Of a stretch of DNA of 64,000 nucleotides, positions 44,668 through 55,970 are shown piece by piece. Position numbers and translations under genes: made by a program. The notes beneath the pieces were generated by a model, which saw only the letters and a program-made list of their open reading frames with translations, made no database searches and was not told where the DNA came from. Source of the DNA: Euborellia annulipes (taxonomy: Eukaryota > Arthropoda > Insecta > Dermaptera > Anisolabididae); assembly GCA_023213315.1 (NCBI GenBank), contig JAKCPI010012719.1, forward strand, positions 1 to 64,000, written 5' to 3'. Position 1 is the stretch's first letter. The number at the start of each line of letters is the position of its first letter.

Positions 44668-44945
44668 TTGCTTTCTCTTACCTATATGTATGTGTTAATA
44701 ATATACATATATAGAAAGTATTGGATTCATGTCAAAAATTTGATGTCGAGATTTTGATGGATATACACTTTTTGAGGACCTCTGAATCCAAAAAAGTGGT
44801 TGTCGCGACATGGTCTGTCTGTCTGGGTTCAATTTAAAGCATGAAGGAATTGAGCTAGGAGGTTGAAATTTTATATTTAAGTTAGACACCCAACATAGAG
44901 CGTGAAAATAAGCTTTTCATCGAAATCGGCCAAAGTGTACTAATA
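44668..44945 (+). mobile_element. Family A repeat, truncated
   Basis: Hairpin start, body with GGTTGTCGCGACATGG and GGTTGAAATTTTATAT, ending near GTGTACTAATACCC where a Penelope-type piece begins. Confidence 0.7.
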
Positions 44946-44959
44946 CCCACTTTACTATA

Positions 44960-45070
44960 TTGCCAGCCGGCTCTGAAGATGGCCTAGACTTCGGGCGGAT
45001 ACGTCAGCCGTGAGGGCGAGAATTGAAATAAAAGAATATTTGACTGTAATCGTCTTGTTTTTGTTTTTTT
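44960..45070 (+). mobile_element. Penelope-type terminus with paired stem I
   Basis: GGCT (44969-44972) then CTGAAGA, GGCC…GGGC stem, GGATACGTC and AGCC (45006-45009). GGCT and AGCC pair as stem I across the core, exactly as a type I hammerhead needs. The core has two departures (A for U, GGATA for CGAAA). AATAAAAGAA follows. Confidence 0.5.
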
Positions 45071-45124
45071 TCCTGACTCCATCATCAGCACAGATCTTTA
45101 TCGATTGATAAACTATTTGTTTAT

Positions 45125-45325
45125 TTATATTTTGTTACCATGACTACCATGTCTCTTTCCTATGACGTTCAAGAACAAAGTGTGCTTCAAAAGATTCCAA
45201 TGGCAAAATCAGAATATACATTTTAAAGAGCATCTAAAAAATAATTGATTTTTGAATTTTAATCAAAATCTTTGGAGCGAATTTCGAGAAAATCGAAAAA
45301 AAACTGAAAAAGTATTACAAAGTAT
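45125..45325 (-). mobile_element. Family A fragment, joined to a Penelope-type piece
   Basis: Minus-orientation body from TTTTGTTACCATGAC to CGAAAAAAAACTG. It continues into ACCGAAACGTCTCCGGC (45338-45354), AATTTTC and TTGGCTGCCTCTGC (45398-45412), a Penelope-type 3' portion. Confidence 0.6.
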
Positions 45326-45539
45326 CCTCAGATTTGTAATAAACATACCGAAACGTCTCCGGCTGATTGGTAAAGCATTTAAAGAATTTTCTTTTTTGGC
45401 TGCCTCTGCTTCCATATCTTCTTTAATTGACATACACAGCCACAACTTACATCTATATATTAAACTTAATTTTTATAAAAATTCTATCTATATTAGGGTC
45501 GACATTTCGAATGCAATTCGTACCGATTCTTAAGATTTC

Positions 45540-46770
45540 TTAAAATTACAACAATGTTATGTTAGTGTGATTTATTTTATTTTAACAAAAATAATCACAA
45601 AATATTATTAATTAAAAATTTTTTATATTGTATATCACTCAAAAATCAATGTCTAAATTTTAACCATCTTCGGTCTTAAAGAATGGTAAAAAAAAAATTT
45701 TAAATCTTTTATTTCCCTGCAGGCTGAGTTTGAGTTTGTCTTCAATAAATTACTTTTATCTTTATTTCTTTTATTAAATTAAGTGATAAATCCCTTAACT
45801 AATGATCTATCTCTCAACATTTAATGAGTAGTATTAATCATCTTTTGGAGACGATAAGCCCTCATTTATTTCTTTTTATTTAAAATTTTGATTTCTACCC
45901 TTTTCCAATTTACGACTAGTCGCTCTGACCTCTTGGGTCTCTTATCACTCGGGTAATACCATTATCAATAATTGATTAATTAAAATGTTGAAAACAACAT
46001 TAATATTATGGCTTGTCAAAAGATTAAATAGGAATCATTATAAAGTCGTTATCGGGATGATTAACAACAACAGCAGTAAATAAGGCCATCGCAACGGGGA
46101 AAATATCGCATGGTTCGTTCGCTCCAGGCGATTTTCCTTTTGGTTGTTCAATTAATATTGGCCGAATGAATATAAAATTTAGGAATTTACTGAAAGATAT
46201 TTACTTTCAAATATTCAATTTAATTTTTGATGTATGATGACATGTTTGTATTTCAATAAAGGGTAGCGGAGTTGATAGTATTTTATATTTTGAAAAATCT
46301 CTGATTTGTAGATTTTCTTTATCTAGGGCTTGATGATAATTATTATTGGTCTATTTGGATAATTTTTTAAAGACTAAGATATTATGATGCGAATTTATCT
46401 TATATTTCTAAGAAGAAAGAAAAAACGAGGCTAATATAATTTATTCAATCATTTTGGACTATCATCAGCCTCTTAAGATCAATTACTAAGAAAAATGTTT
46501 TTCCTTTGTCATTATGCTCCATTTCGAAAGACTGCATTTTTTTCTTCTCTTCACTATAATAATTTCCTGCATCCCCTTTCATGGCATAGGTTAATTCAAA
46601 AGGGTAGACTTTCTCCAGGAGATTGGTTAGTCAAGGGATGAAATAGTGAAATTGTTTTATATTTATCACGAATGTATTTATTAAAGCTTTTGTGGTTTAT
46701 TCTTTATCCATATCTCACATTGTCAGTCGTTATTTTATTTAATAATTATTAAATATCGGCAATTAATAAT
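45540..46770. other. AT-rich DNA with a possible regulatory island
   Basis: 46040-46165 is complex (GTTATCGGGATGATTAAC, CAGCAGTAAATAAGGCC, TCCAGGCGATTTTCC, CAATTAATATTGGCC). The rest shows nothing recognisable. Confidence 0.3.
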
Positions 46771-46774
46771 AATA

Positions 46775-47810
46775 AAAATTGTTTGTTAACAATTTTCAAA
46801 ATCCTCAAAAATTCATATATAATTTAACAAGCAAATTTTTCCTGTTTAAAATCTTTTTCAAACTGTCATCTATGACTATTTTATATATATTGTTTTTTCA
46901 ATTGATTGGTAGCCATTTAAATTTTTTTAGCTTTAGACGGGAACCGATTCCTAAAACAAGAAGTTAATCCTTAACCCTTAGTGGTATTAGGAGATATAAC
47001 TATTTTTTAGCCTAAAAAAGCATTTAAGAACTCACAGATTTAAAGAGATAAATTGGACTGCAATGGAATGCTGACACTAGAAACACAAATAAAATGTTAT
47101 ATCAGAACGCATCAGCTATCATTTTGATAAGAGGGTGGAAATACATATTTACCCGTACTTTAATAAAAAGAAAATAACTGGAACTAAAATTTCAAATACA
47201 GAAAAATATAATAATAAAGCGGGGGGTTCTGGTTCGAGCCCATGGAGCGCGATATACTCAATTAAAATTCACAAACTCATCTCGCATATATCTATGTTAC
47301 TTTATTTAAACTCATTTTGCCAATAAAATTTCAAACTATAAGTTTGTTTGACATCTTGGGCTTGAAACAATATTTATTTATATGTTGCAATAGTACAATT
47401 CAATTATTCAGTCATATTTACAGTATTTGGTATCCAATTCTTCTTCTTCTTCTGTCCTCGCCATTATTAACCCGCGGTGCAGGGTCGGCGGGGTATTTGG
47501 TATCCAATTGACTTATATAAATTTTCATTAGGCAGCCAAGGATCATATTGGCTTTTATCTTACAATTTCATTATAAGTAACTAACCTCTCACTGGTAGAG
47601 CACACTGTAATCCTTTCAAATTTATTACAAGTAACTACAAAATTCGGATTGAATAGACTATTTCTAAAAATATGTCCATAACATTTGAATAATTAATATT
47701 AATTCCAAAATCGGCTTAATTTAATTAATTTTAAATTTCATTTGTTTTGTTTTCTTCATTACAAATTCCAGTTCATTATGCATTAAATGTGAATAATAAA
47801 TTCTACATTA
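46775..47810. other. AT-rich DNA with one repeat fragment
   Basis: Short frames at 46779-46967, 47135-47326 and 47317-47511 have no motif. A reversed end of the GAAGAAGA-tailed element (CTTCTTCTTCTGTCC to GCAGGGTCGGCGG) lies at 47441-47495. TGGTTCGAGCCC at 47230 is an isolated B-box-like match. Confidence 0.4.
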
Positions 47811-47819
47811 ATGGTCTCA

Positions 47820-48230
47820 TGTATAATCGGTTGTAACGGGCAAATCTATCTACTAGAACAACAACAACATAAACAACATCAGGCCGATACGGAGGTAATT
47901 GAATGTTGCTTAACGTAACACATGCGGCGCGGTGTGTGATTTTCGGTATATTTTTGTTTCAATCCACCATTCCAATGAACCGTCCCCCCACAAACCGCCT
48001 CCTCCCCTTTTTGGTCCTTTTGCACACCATCCAATGTAATGTATAAACTCACTGAGAGCCCTCAGATTCAAACAACAATCGAATTGAAATGCAATTGAAT
48101 CAAACGCACTTACGCCGCTTTAACCCTAAATTTATATAAATAGGGCTCTCAGGGGCCAATTTGCATTGTAAAAGTATAATTATGACACACAATGTAAATT
48201 ATCTCATTGCAAGCGAATGATTGCTTTGCT
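47820..48230. promoter_or_regulatory. Possible regulatory island
   Basis: A 400-base complex block: ACAACAACAACATAAACAAC (Sox/Fox-like), GGAGGTAATTGAATG, GCCAATTTGCATTG (octamer ATTTGCAT), TATAATTATGAC, and a mirrored GAGCCCTCAG/GCTCTCAGG pair (48055 and 48145). No repeat match. Among the strongest enhancer candidates by composition. Confidence 0.3.
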
Positions 48231-48488
48231 CTCTCTTTCTCTCTCTCTATCTCTCTGTATCCCTCATTCACTTCTCCTCCTTTACCCCTTCTATTTCTCT
48301 TTCCTTCGAAATCCCTGTTGTTTTGAAATGATTAGAGATAAACATCTCATCTGAATACAGCATTTATTAAAAAAAGATTTATCTTATTTTTAATGTAAAA
48401 AAAAAAATCATTTATCCCTAAATATTTGAATTCCACGGGGTATAAATTATTGTAGTCAAAATAGACACAAAAGCATTTTTTGTTGGGG

Positions 48489-48709
48489 TTTTTTTTTTTA
48501 ATTTTTTAAATATTCACTCATTTTTCTCATTTAAGACTTTTAACGATACTCAGTATGTTTAATATATCAATTGGGGGTCCAGGCATTTTTATTTAAGTCA
48601 TTTGGTATCCAAATGCCTTAAATAAAATCATCAGACTGCCTGGGGTTCGAACCCGCGACGTTCGGTATAGAAGGTAGACACGCTACCAATTACTCCAAGC
48701 CCCGTGGGC
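48489..48709 (-). mobile_element. SINE-1 copy
   Basis: Tail, central domain, B-box (GGGGTTCGAACCCGC) and head (CCAAGCCCCGTGGGC) on the minus strand. TTGTTGGGG flanks both sides (48480-48488 and 48710-48718). Confidence 0.8.
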
Positions 48710-48859
48710 TTGTTGGGGGTTAAAAAGCCCAAGAATAAAAATTTTTAGGATTGGGGAATCCTAAAAATGGTTATTCTTACACATTTAGAAATTTTGTGAA
48801 TTATTATAAAATGAGGATGTAGTAAACAAAAATTAATATTTTGTCGTCTTTTCTAGCGC

Positions 48860-48925
48860 CGATCATAGGTCCTGATGATGGGTGCGAGCTACTTAAAACG
48901 TAGACTAAATATAATTTTTTTTTTA
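48860..48925 (+). mobile_element. Penelope-type terminus with hammerhead-like core
   Basis: CTGATGA is exact (48872-48878). Upstream AGGTC can pair with GACTA after AAAACGTA, giving stem I. GAAA is changed to AAAA and stem II is poor. It reads as a decayed hammerhead. Confidence 0.45.
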
Positions 48926-48998
48926 TTTTTACCAAAAACTAACTTTTTGTACTATTTAAAAGAATAGAAGAAATCCTATTCAAAGATAAGTAAAGAAA

Positions 48999-49905
48999 AA
49001 ATCGGGTCTGGTGGTCGCACAGCACACAACTTTCTCTTACCTTCTGTAATCGAAAGTTGCGTTCTGTGCTTGTCACGCCAGATTTTTTGTGTCGACATAT
49101 ATTTAGTTTCCGACAGTACGATACATTCGATTTTCAAGATGTAAAATTGCCCACGGGGCTTGGAGTAGTCGGTAGCGTGCCTACCTTCTATATCGAACGT
49201 CGCGGGTTCGGACCCCAGGTAGTCCGATAATTTTATTTAAGGCATTTGGATACCAAATGGCTTAAATAAGAATGCCTGGGCCCCAAATAATAATATATAT
49301 TCATAACGGTTATCGTCAAAAGTCTTAAATGGCCTAGGTTGCCGAAAAGACTGCGTGAATGTGTGTATGAGTGTGAGTGTGAATGAGAAAAAAGTGAATG
49401 TTTAAAAAAAAAAAAAAAAAAAGATGTAAAATTTATATGAGAAAATATTTATATTTTGTTACCATGGCAACCATTTCTCCTATCCTTCCTATGAAGTACA
49501 AGAGTAAAGTGGTCTTCAGAATATTTCAACTGGCAAAATTAGAATATACTTGTAGATTTTAAATAGCACCTAAAAATAATTGATTTTTGAATTTTAATCA
49601 AAATCGTTGGAGCGAATTTTGAGAAATTCGAAAAAAAAGTGAAAAACTGCATCAGTAAAGTACTAGAAGTTTTTGACCGATTTTGTTTAAAAGCTCATTT
49701 TCACGCCCTATGGGGGTGTCTAACTAAAATTTAAATTAACAATCAATTCGTTATATACGCGAAAACCACTTTTTTGGATTCAGGGGACCTCAAAACGTGT
49801 GATATCCATCAAAATCTCGAATTTTTGACATGAATACAATACTTTCTCTCTCTCTCTATATATATATATATTAACATATACATATAGGTAAGAGAAATAA
49901 AAATA
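48999..49905 (-). mobile_element. Family A repeat with nested SINE-1
   Basis: Terminal palindrome at 48999-49090, then a SINE-1 insertion at 49149-49422, then body from 49434 to the hairpin and ATAGGTAAGAGAAATAAAA (49886-49905). The body resumes exactly where it stopped. Confidence 0.8.
49149..49422 (+). mobile_element. SINE-1 nested in Family A
   Basis: A complete SINE-1: GCCCACGGGGCTTGGAGTAG head, GGGTTCGGACCCC, CATTTGGATACCAAATGG, GCCGAAAAGACTGCGTGAATG and A-tail. GATGTAAAATT repeats on both sides (49138-49148 and 49423-49433). This is one of the best preserved copies. Confidence 0.9.
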
Positions 49906-49929
49906 TACATCAACAAATAAAAGGACAAA

Positions 49930-50440
49930 GAATATCTATCCTATCTGAAATTTGGTAATCTGTTTTTGAAAGAAAAGTACGATATTTTCAATTCATTTAT
50001 TTAAAAAATATTTACACTAGGAGTTATATTATAATAGTGCAAGGGTTCTAAAGCACCTCAGAACAACAGATGTGTATTCTAGTGAAGAGAATAAGGAAAC
50101 TTGGTCAACATGATTTTCTGGTCCATCTCTCTTTTGGCCATCTGTCGCTGAGGAAGGAGGGGCGGGGCTTCTAAAGAGGCGGGGTTAATCTGCAATAATA
50201 CAATAATACAGTTACCCTCAACTAAATCATTATTAATGACTTTTTTCAAAAGAAATTGAATGAATTTTTTTTACCATATTACTTTATTCATATAAAGATA
50301 TTTAAATCAAAACAAATTTAATATTTTAAATTAATTGTGATTTTAACAATTTTTCCGGTGATGGTCTGTGAAAATGTTTTCTTCTATTTCGGTTGTCTCT
50401 AATAAGTTCGAAATTGAGATTTATGAAATATGGAGTTTAA
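49930..50440. other. AT-rich sequence, nothing recognised
   Basis: A small GC-richer patch at 50140-50190 (GGAGGGGCGGGGC and GAGGCGGGG) is the only notable part. No gene or repeat was identified. Confidence 0.4.
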
Positions 50441-50448
50441 GTTTGTTT

Positions 50449-51297
50449 TTACTTTCTCTTACCTATATATGAATATATATAGAAAGTATTGGATTCATGT
50501 CAAAAATTCTATGTCGAGATTTTGATGGATATACATGTTTTTAGATCCCCTGAATCCAAAAAAGTGGTTTTCACGACATGGTCTGTCTGTGTGTTCAATT
50601 TTAAGCATGAAGAAATTGAGCTACGAGGTTGAGATTTTATATTTAAATTAGGCATCCCCCTGGAGCGTGAAAATAAGCTTTTAAACAAAAAGTACTAGTA
50701 CTAGTAAATATACAATACTTTACTGATTCAGTTTTTTTGAATTTTCTCAAAATTCGCTCCAATTTTGATTAAAATTCAAAAATCAATTATTTTTTAGATG
50801 CTCTTTAAAATGTATATTCTCATTTTGCCCTTGAAATCCTTTGAAGACTACTTTATTCTTGTACTTTATAGAGTGATAGGAGAAATGGTTGCCATGGTAA
50901 CAAAATATAAATATTTTCCCATACTTATAAATTTTACATCTTGAATTCTAATATATCGGAGGAAACTAATTTAAAAAAATCTGGTGTGACAAGCCCAGAA
51001 CACAACTTTCGATTACCGAAGGTAAATTGGCGTAGCCAGAAATTTTTGATGGTGGGGGATCAAGAAATTTTTTTCAAAAATTTAAGATTATTTTAGGGTA
51101 TTTATAAATCATTTGGGTTTGTTTTTTTTTTAGCTAGAGTAAATTATTATATTTTACTTTCTCTTACCCTATGTAAAATATAATTTGTATTAAATATCTA
51201 GTCATGGCTTGGGTCCCATGGGGGGGGGGTTTGAACCCCCAAATCTCCTCCTGGCTACGCCTTTAGTGCTGTGCGACAGTCACGCCAGATTTTTTTC
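50449..51297 (+). mobile_element. Family A repeat interrupted by an hAT MITE
   Basis: Near-complete copy whose terminal palindrome breaks at 51024 and resumes as GTGCTGTGCGAC…CGCCAGATTTTTT at 51267-51297. The intervening 240 bases are the hAT-like element. About a dozen palindrome bases were lost at the junction, so no target duplication remains. Confidence 0.75.
51025..51266. mobile_element. hAT MITE, relative of 22778-23038
   Basis: TTGGCGTAGCCAG and CTGGCTACGCC ends are inverted repeats. The inside matches the 22778 element in reverse order, including the embedded TACTTTCTCTTACCCTAT. The G-run and TTTGAACCCCC are also shared. Confidence 0.75.
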
Positions 51298-51479
51298 AAC
51301 AAATTTCATAAATTCAACAAAATATCTTAGGAACTAAAAGAGCTACTTGATTGAAATTTTATATTTAAATTAGGCACCCCCACAAGGGAGGTTCTGTATT
51401 ACTTTCTATTTACGTCATCGATGTTTTTTCTTGAGATTAAATAATTAGTAAATTTTTCCTCTTGGCTTTTAAAATGTAA

Positions 51480-51600
51480 TCCGGCTGAGAAGGCTTGTTA
51501 GGCGGATTCATTATTAATTCAATTAGATTAAACTATAAACATGACTTGGAGGCAGCGTCTAAAAGGCCGTGTCATCGAAGAGATGTGGGGGTGGAAGGTT

Positions 51601-51635
<35 letters not shown>

Positions 51636-51840
51636 ACTCTCCTCATTCTCTCTCTCTTACTCACTCTTGAACGCGTTTGAGCTTCGAGTTAATTAACACA
51701 AAGACATTGCGAGACGTTGTTATTTTGTTGCCAAATCAATTTCATCTAAGCTCTGAGTTGACAGACCTGCAGCTCCCAAATCAATCAAATGGAGGGGGGG
51801 ATTAAGATTTCAAAACAACCACCCCCACCCCTTCTCCATT
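51480..51840. other. Moderately complex sequence with (CT)n microsatellite
   Basis: A CT-repeat at 51604-51632 lies inside otherwise complex sequence (GGCAGCGTCTAAAAGGCC, GACATTGCGAGACG). A 61-codon frame here is driven by the repeat. Regulatory role is possible but unsupported. Confidence 0.3.
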
Positions 51841-52077
51841 TTTTTTTAAATTATTTAAAAAAATTTTCAATTTTTTTTTATTGGTTTTACTTATAAAATA
51901 GTAAATTATTTATTTGTACTTTTCCTTCGAGTAAGGAACGATCGTTATGAAAGAATTGCTTTTCTCAATGAGAAAATAATTGAAATCATTTAAATTATTT
52001 TGTAGTGAAATTATTGCAAGATGCATTCAACTCAAGAGCGAATCCAGAGGAGTTTCTCGGGGGGGGGGGGGGGTAAT

Positions 52078-52160
52078 CTAGTGACTGGTCACACAGCACC
52101 CAATTTTTTCTTTCTTTCGATAATTGAAAGGTGCATTCTGTGCTTGTTTACCAGAATATA
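52078..52160 (-). mobile_element. Family A terminal palindrome, diverged
   Basis: GTGACTGGTCACACAGCACC to GTGCTTGTTTACCAGAAT: the palindromic end only, with several changes. Confidence 0.55.
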
Positions 52161-52213
52161 GGTATACTGTATACAAATCAAATTTTTTCAAAATTTAAAG
52201 GAAGTGAATGTTA

Positions 52214-52405
52214 ATATTCAAATAGGTAGAAAGAATGAGCAAGCAGCTAGTTATATTTCAATTTATTAACAAACCAAGGCCGACGTTTCGGTCACATGTG
52301 GGACAGGGCGAGGTTCCCATATGTGACCGAAACTTCGGCCCTGGTTTGTTAATAAATTGAAATATAACTAGCTGCTTGCTCATTCTTTCTACCTATTTGA
52401 ATTTT
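52214..52405. mobile_element. Penelope-type fold-back
   Basis: Arms 52214-52303 and 52313-52405 are almost perfect inverted copies. Outward order: ATGTGACCGAAAC(G/T)TCGGCC, GGTTTGTTAATAAATTG, AACTAGCTGCTTGCTCATTC. The two arms nearly touch (about 10 bases apart), so the CTGATGA half is not present, but the GAAAC, AATAAA and GCTGC order is kept. Confidence 0.65.
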
Positions 52406-52684
52406 TAAAATTTTATATTTAAAATAAAATTTAATTACCAAAAAAAATTTTTTTTCTCAAATCTCGGGGGGAGGGTTAATTACTCACTTTACCCTCCTCC
52501 ACCCTGGTATCCGCTCTTGATTCAACTGCTGATAGGAGGTGTAAAAAAGACTTTTCATTTCAATCTGCACAAATTTAATCAATGCTCCAAGTTAAGACAT
52601 CTCCCAGAAAAAGACGTTTTAAATTTTTGAAATTTTGTTGAAATTTATATTAAGGTCCGACCGAAAAAATATAAATAAACAAAT

Positions 52685-52835
52685 AGGTTATTCAAATTCA
52701 AATGTACCGTACTGTCGGAAACTAAATATATGCCGACACGAAAAATCTGGCGTGACAAGCACAGAACACAACTTTCGATTATCGAAGGTAAAAAAAAGTT
52801 GTGTGTTGTGCGACCAGTCACACCAGATTTTTTAT
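52685..52835 (+). mobile_element. Family A terminal section
   Basis: From AAATGTACCGTACTGTCGG through the complete terminal palindrome ending CACACCAGATTTTTT. The proximal body is missing. Confidence 0.65.
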
Positions 52836-52839
52836 TATA

Positions 52840-53390
52840 CAGGTGTATCTATTCATTTATTTAATTAAATTATTCATTTTCATATATTTTCTAAAATAAT
52901 CAGAGTTTTCATTCAATTTTTTATATAAACTTATTCACTTAAATTTGCGTATTTAAAAGCAAAAGGTTTTGTAACCCTCTTTGAGTAACTCTATAAATCA
53001 TCACCCTCTAAAATTTCTCTCTCTCTCTCTCGCTCTCTGTGAACAAACAATAAACAAACAAGATAACAAAGGTTGACATTAATTAATTCATATGTGTATA
53101 TGAAATTCAGATGATAAACTAAAAACAAAAGATTAAATTAAACTTTGAATTTAAAATTTATCAATTTAAATTAAAATCAAGATAAATAAACAAATGCATT
53201 TTATATTACAGGGTTGTATAGGCCTATACCAATTAAAAATAAATAATTGAAATTCAGAAAATTGAATAAATAATTTTTATAATATATTAATAGAAAAATG
53301 AAGCGGTGAGAAAGTAGTGATTAGAGGAGTCAAATACTGCAAAAAATTATTATTTTTTAATTGAAAATAGTAAAAGAAGTAGATTTTCGG
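52840..53390. other. AT-rich DNA with short (TC)n
   Basis: A TCTC microsatellite at 53012-53036 is the only structured part. No gene or element recognised. Confidence 0.4.
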
Positions 53391-53394
53391 TTTA

Positions 53395-53545
53395 ACTGTG
53401 GTTTATTTGTAAAAATTACAACGTTTCGGCCACAGAATGACTATTTCTTAATTCATTTACTAATTTCAATTAAAAAATAAATAATAATTACAACGTTACA
53501 CTGGCCGAAACGTTGTAATTTTTACAAAAAATAAACTCCAAAATT
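53395..53545. mobile_element. Penelope-type fold-back, short
   Basis: Arms 53398-53443 and 53500-53545: TGGCCGAAACGTTGTAATT and its inverse, then TTTACAAA and AATAAAC. The hammerhead 5' half is not visible. Confidence 0.6.
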
Positions 53546-54030
53546 TTAATTGAAATGTTAATAGGTGCGGATAATTTAACCGAAACGTTATTCTCAATAA
53601 AAAAATAAAAAACATAATTTTATAGATTCCTAAGCATCTAGTAATATTGTTTAATTAGGTTCCGAAGGCTCAAAAAATTTTCTCAAAGTTTTAGAATATT
53701 TTTTAGTTTTTTTTTTTTTTTTTTTTATTTCATTATCATTACAATTTATAAAGCGTTAACCACTGACTTCCTGTGTGTATGTGCCTGTTTACCACTCTCT
53801 CTCGCTGATTTGCCCGAGTCACAGGAAGTGGACTTAGAGGGGAAAATTTAAAATTCCTCAAGTCAGAGAGAGAATTTGAAAACATCAATTCAAGAGGGGA
53901 ATTTAAAACTTTACAATTTTGCAATTGTTTGCCGAAGGCGGGCTTTACCCCTTGTTTATTTTTATAAATTTTTCTTGGGAATTGTTTTGGTAAATTTTAC
54001 ATATTAACTTTGAAGAAAATTTCTTAAGTA

Positions 54031-54148
54031 GCTTATACCCGCATTCATAGTCGTTCCTTGAGGAAGAAGGAATCCTTATATCTATACATTTATATAGGCA
54101 TAAGGATTCCTTGTTCCTCAAGCAATGACTATGAATACGGATATTAGT
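54031..54148. repeat. Inverted repeat (hairpin), about 55-base arms
   Basis: GCATTCATAGTCGTTCCTTG (54041-54060) and GAATCCTTAT pair with their inverses at 54094-54140, leaving a short AT loop. There is no GAAAC block, so this is not obviously one of the Penelope-type fold-backs. It could be a small MITE. Confidence 0.65.
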
Positions 54149-54149
54149 T

Positions 54150-55960
54150 CCTGGATTTTTTGAGATAGAATTAAATAGGTAAATGTAATAAGACTTGGTA
54201 AAACATTAATTGTTTAAAAAATTTTACTTTGGATAGGGGCCCGAACTTCTATTCGAACTGGTCGAACGGATCTTAAATGCTAAAGGTTTCCAGAAATCTA
54301 CTTAAATTATATTATATAGCTACTAGCTACCGATTAATCTAAATAATTTGAAATAGCTAACTGTTTGTTATCATCTAAATTTATAGCATAAATAAATCAT
54401 ATCATATCTCTATAACCTAAAGACAAAAAAATTAAATAATTATTTAATGAAGGTGAAAATTATATGTGAATTTATTTCATTAAAGTTGAATGCGATGAGA
54501 AAAATTTTCTCTTGGAGATGTTTCGGTTATAGCTTATTACTCAGAATTTTTAAAAATCTTTTCGGCATCTTTGGCCATATAGACATTGAAGGATTGCTAA
54601 TTTGTTTATATACTATATACGTATATGATCTAGGCACTTTTATTTATACTCTATCAAATGATACTATTCAGACTTAGTTATCTAAAAAATCGCTGATTAA
54701 ATTCTTTAATTCATCTATTTTTCTGATTTTTTTTTTTATCAAAAAATGAATGCCTATTTTAATAAATTTTTAATCAAATTTGTTACAACAAATTTATTAT
54801 AAATTTTTTATCTTTATTACTTAGGCCCATAATCAAATATGATGTTTAATTAATTTTCCAATATTATGATTTTAAAATTCACATAATTCAATAAATAGGC
54901 ATTTATATTTTGGATTAATTTTTCATTATTATCAATGATTAAGGTTCTCTAATCATTTTAATGATATTTCATTTAATTAATCAATAAAGAAAGCATATAT
55001 TATGAATAAATAGGCAATAAGATCGATTATACCCCTGCCCCCCTTGGAGTAGATTGCTTCATTATCCTTTGAATAATTCTTAGAGTCGTGTCCTTAACTA
55101 TAAAATTTGTTTAAAATATTTTCCTACAAATTAAATGACTGACTTTTAAATCTACATTTATTTCAGATGTCTATATCATCGTCTGAGATTTATTTTGAAT
55201 AATGTTTTCTACAGAATATATAATTTTTTTTAATTTACATCTTTCTTTTAATTATTATCTTTTAATATATAATCAAAAATAATATTTATTTTAATATTTG
55301 GGTAATAATGAATAATAATTTGACATTTGAATAAGCAATCAGAATTTTTTTTAGTGCGCCCGGGCAATCTTTACCAAAAAATTCACTTAAATTCAATTTA
55401 AGGTGACGAATTCATGCAGCATTCGAGGCACCTCTCATAATTTATAACAAAATTAAATAAAACTTCCCACACACTTTCTCCTTCTCGCTCTTTAAAAAAT
55501 AAATAAATTCCTAACACAATGAATAACAATTAGATTATGCCGGAATTTATTATTACAAAATAATCCAGCATTGTTTTTAATATTATAATTTCGGTTCTAT
55601 AATATTTATCACAGTACAAATTATTTCTGAAATAAATATCCTCAAAGTATGAAATATATATACTAATATGAAAATTCATCAAATAACATTTATATTTATG
55701 AAAAAAAGAGAGGAACAAATTTTTTATTTGAAACATGTAGAATTTCTATTTTGCAATAGATAAATCAGAATACATTTTTTACAACAAATAAATGAACAAG
55801 ATCAAAATTTGTAATTTCAAATAAATTTATTTGCTTCACAGCTGTCTCAATTATTAATTGATAAAGAAATCAACCTTAGGGTTGTATTTTAAAATAATTC
55901 TGCTTAATATTCAGAGTAAAAAATATTATTTTGGTGAGAATTAAACTGAAGAAATACGGG
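54150..55960. other. AT-rich DNA: start of the homeobox gene's intron
   Basis: A SINE tail piece (TTTTCGGCATCTTTGGCCAT) is at 54557-54576. 55350-55440 is slightly more complex (GCGCCCGGGCAATC, CATGCAGCATTCGAGG). No homeobox-like sequence is visible on the minus strand. Confidence 0.4.
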
Positions 55961-55970
55961 TGACACTCAC

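Noticed and set aside
51600..51640. Serine/leucine-rich small protein
   Set aside because: Generated by the (CT)n microsatellite.
55876..55970. Extension of the exon frame past GLESSGE
   Set aside because: Sequence becomes AT-rich and lysine/phenylalanine-rich right after a GTGAGT donor; this is intron read-through.
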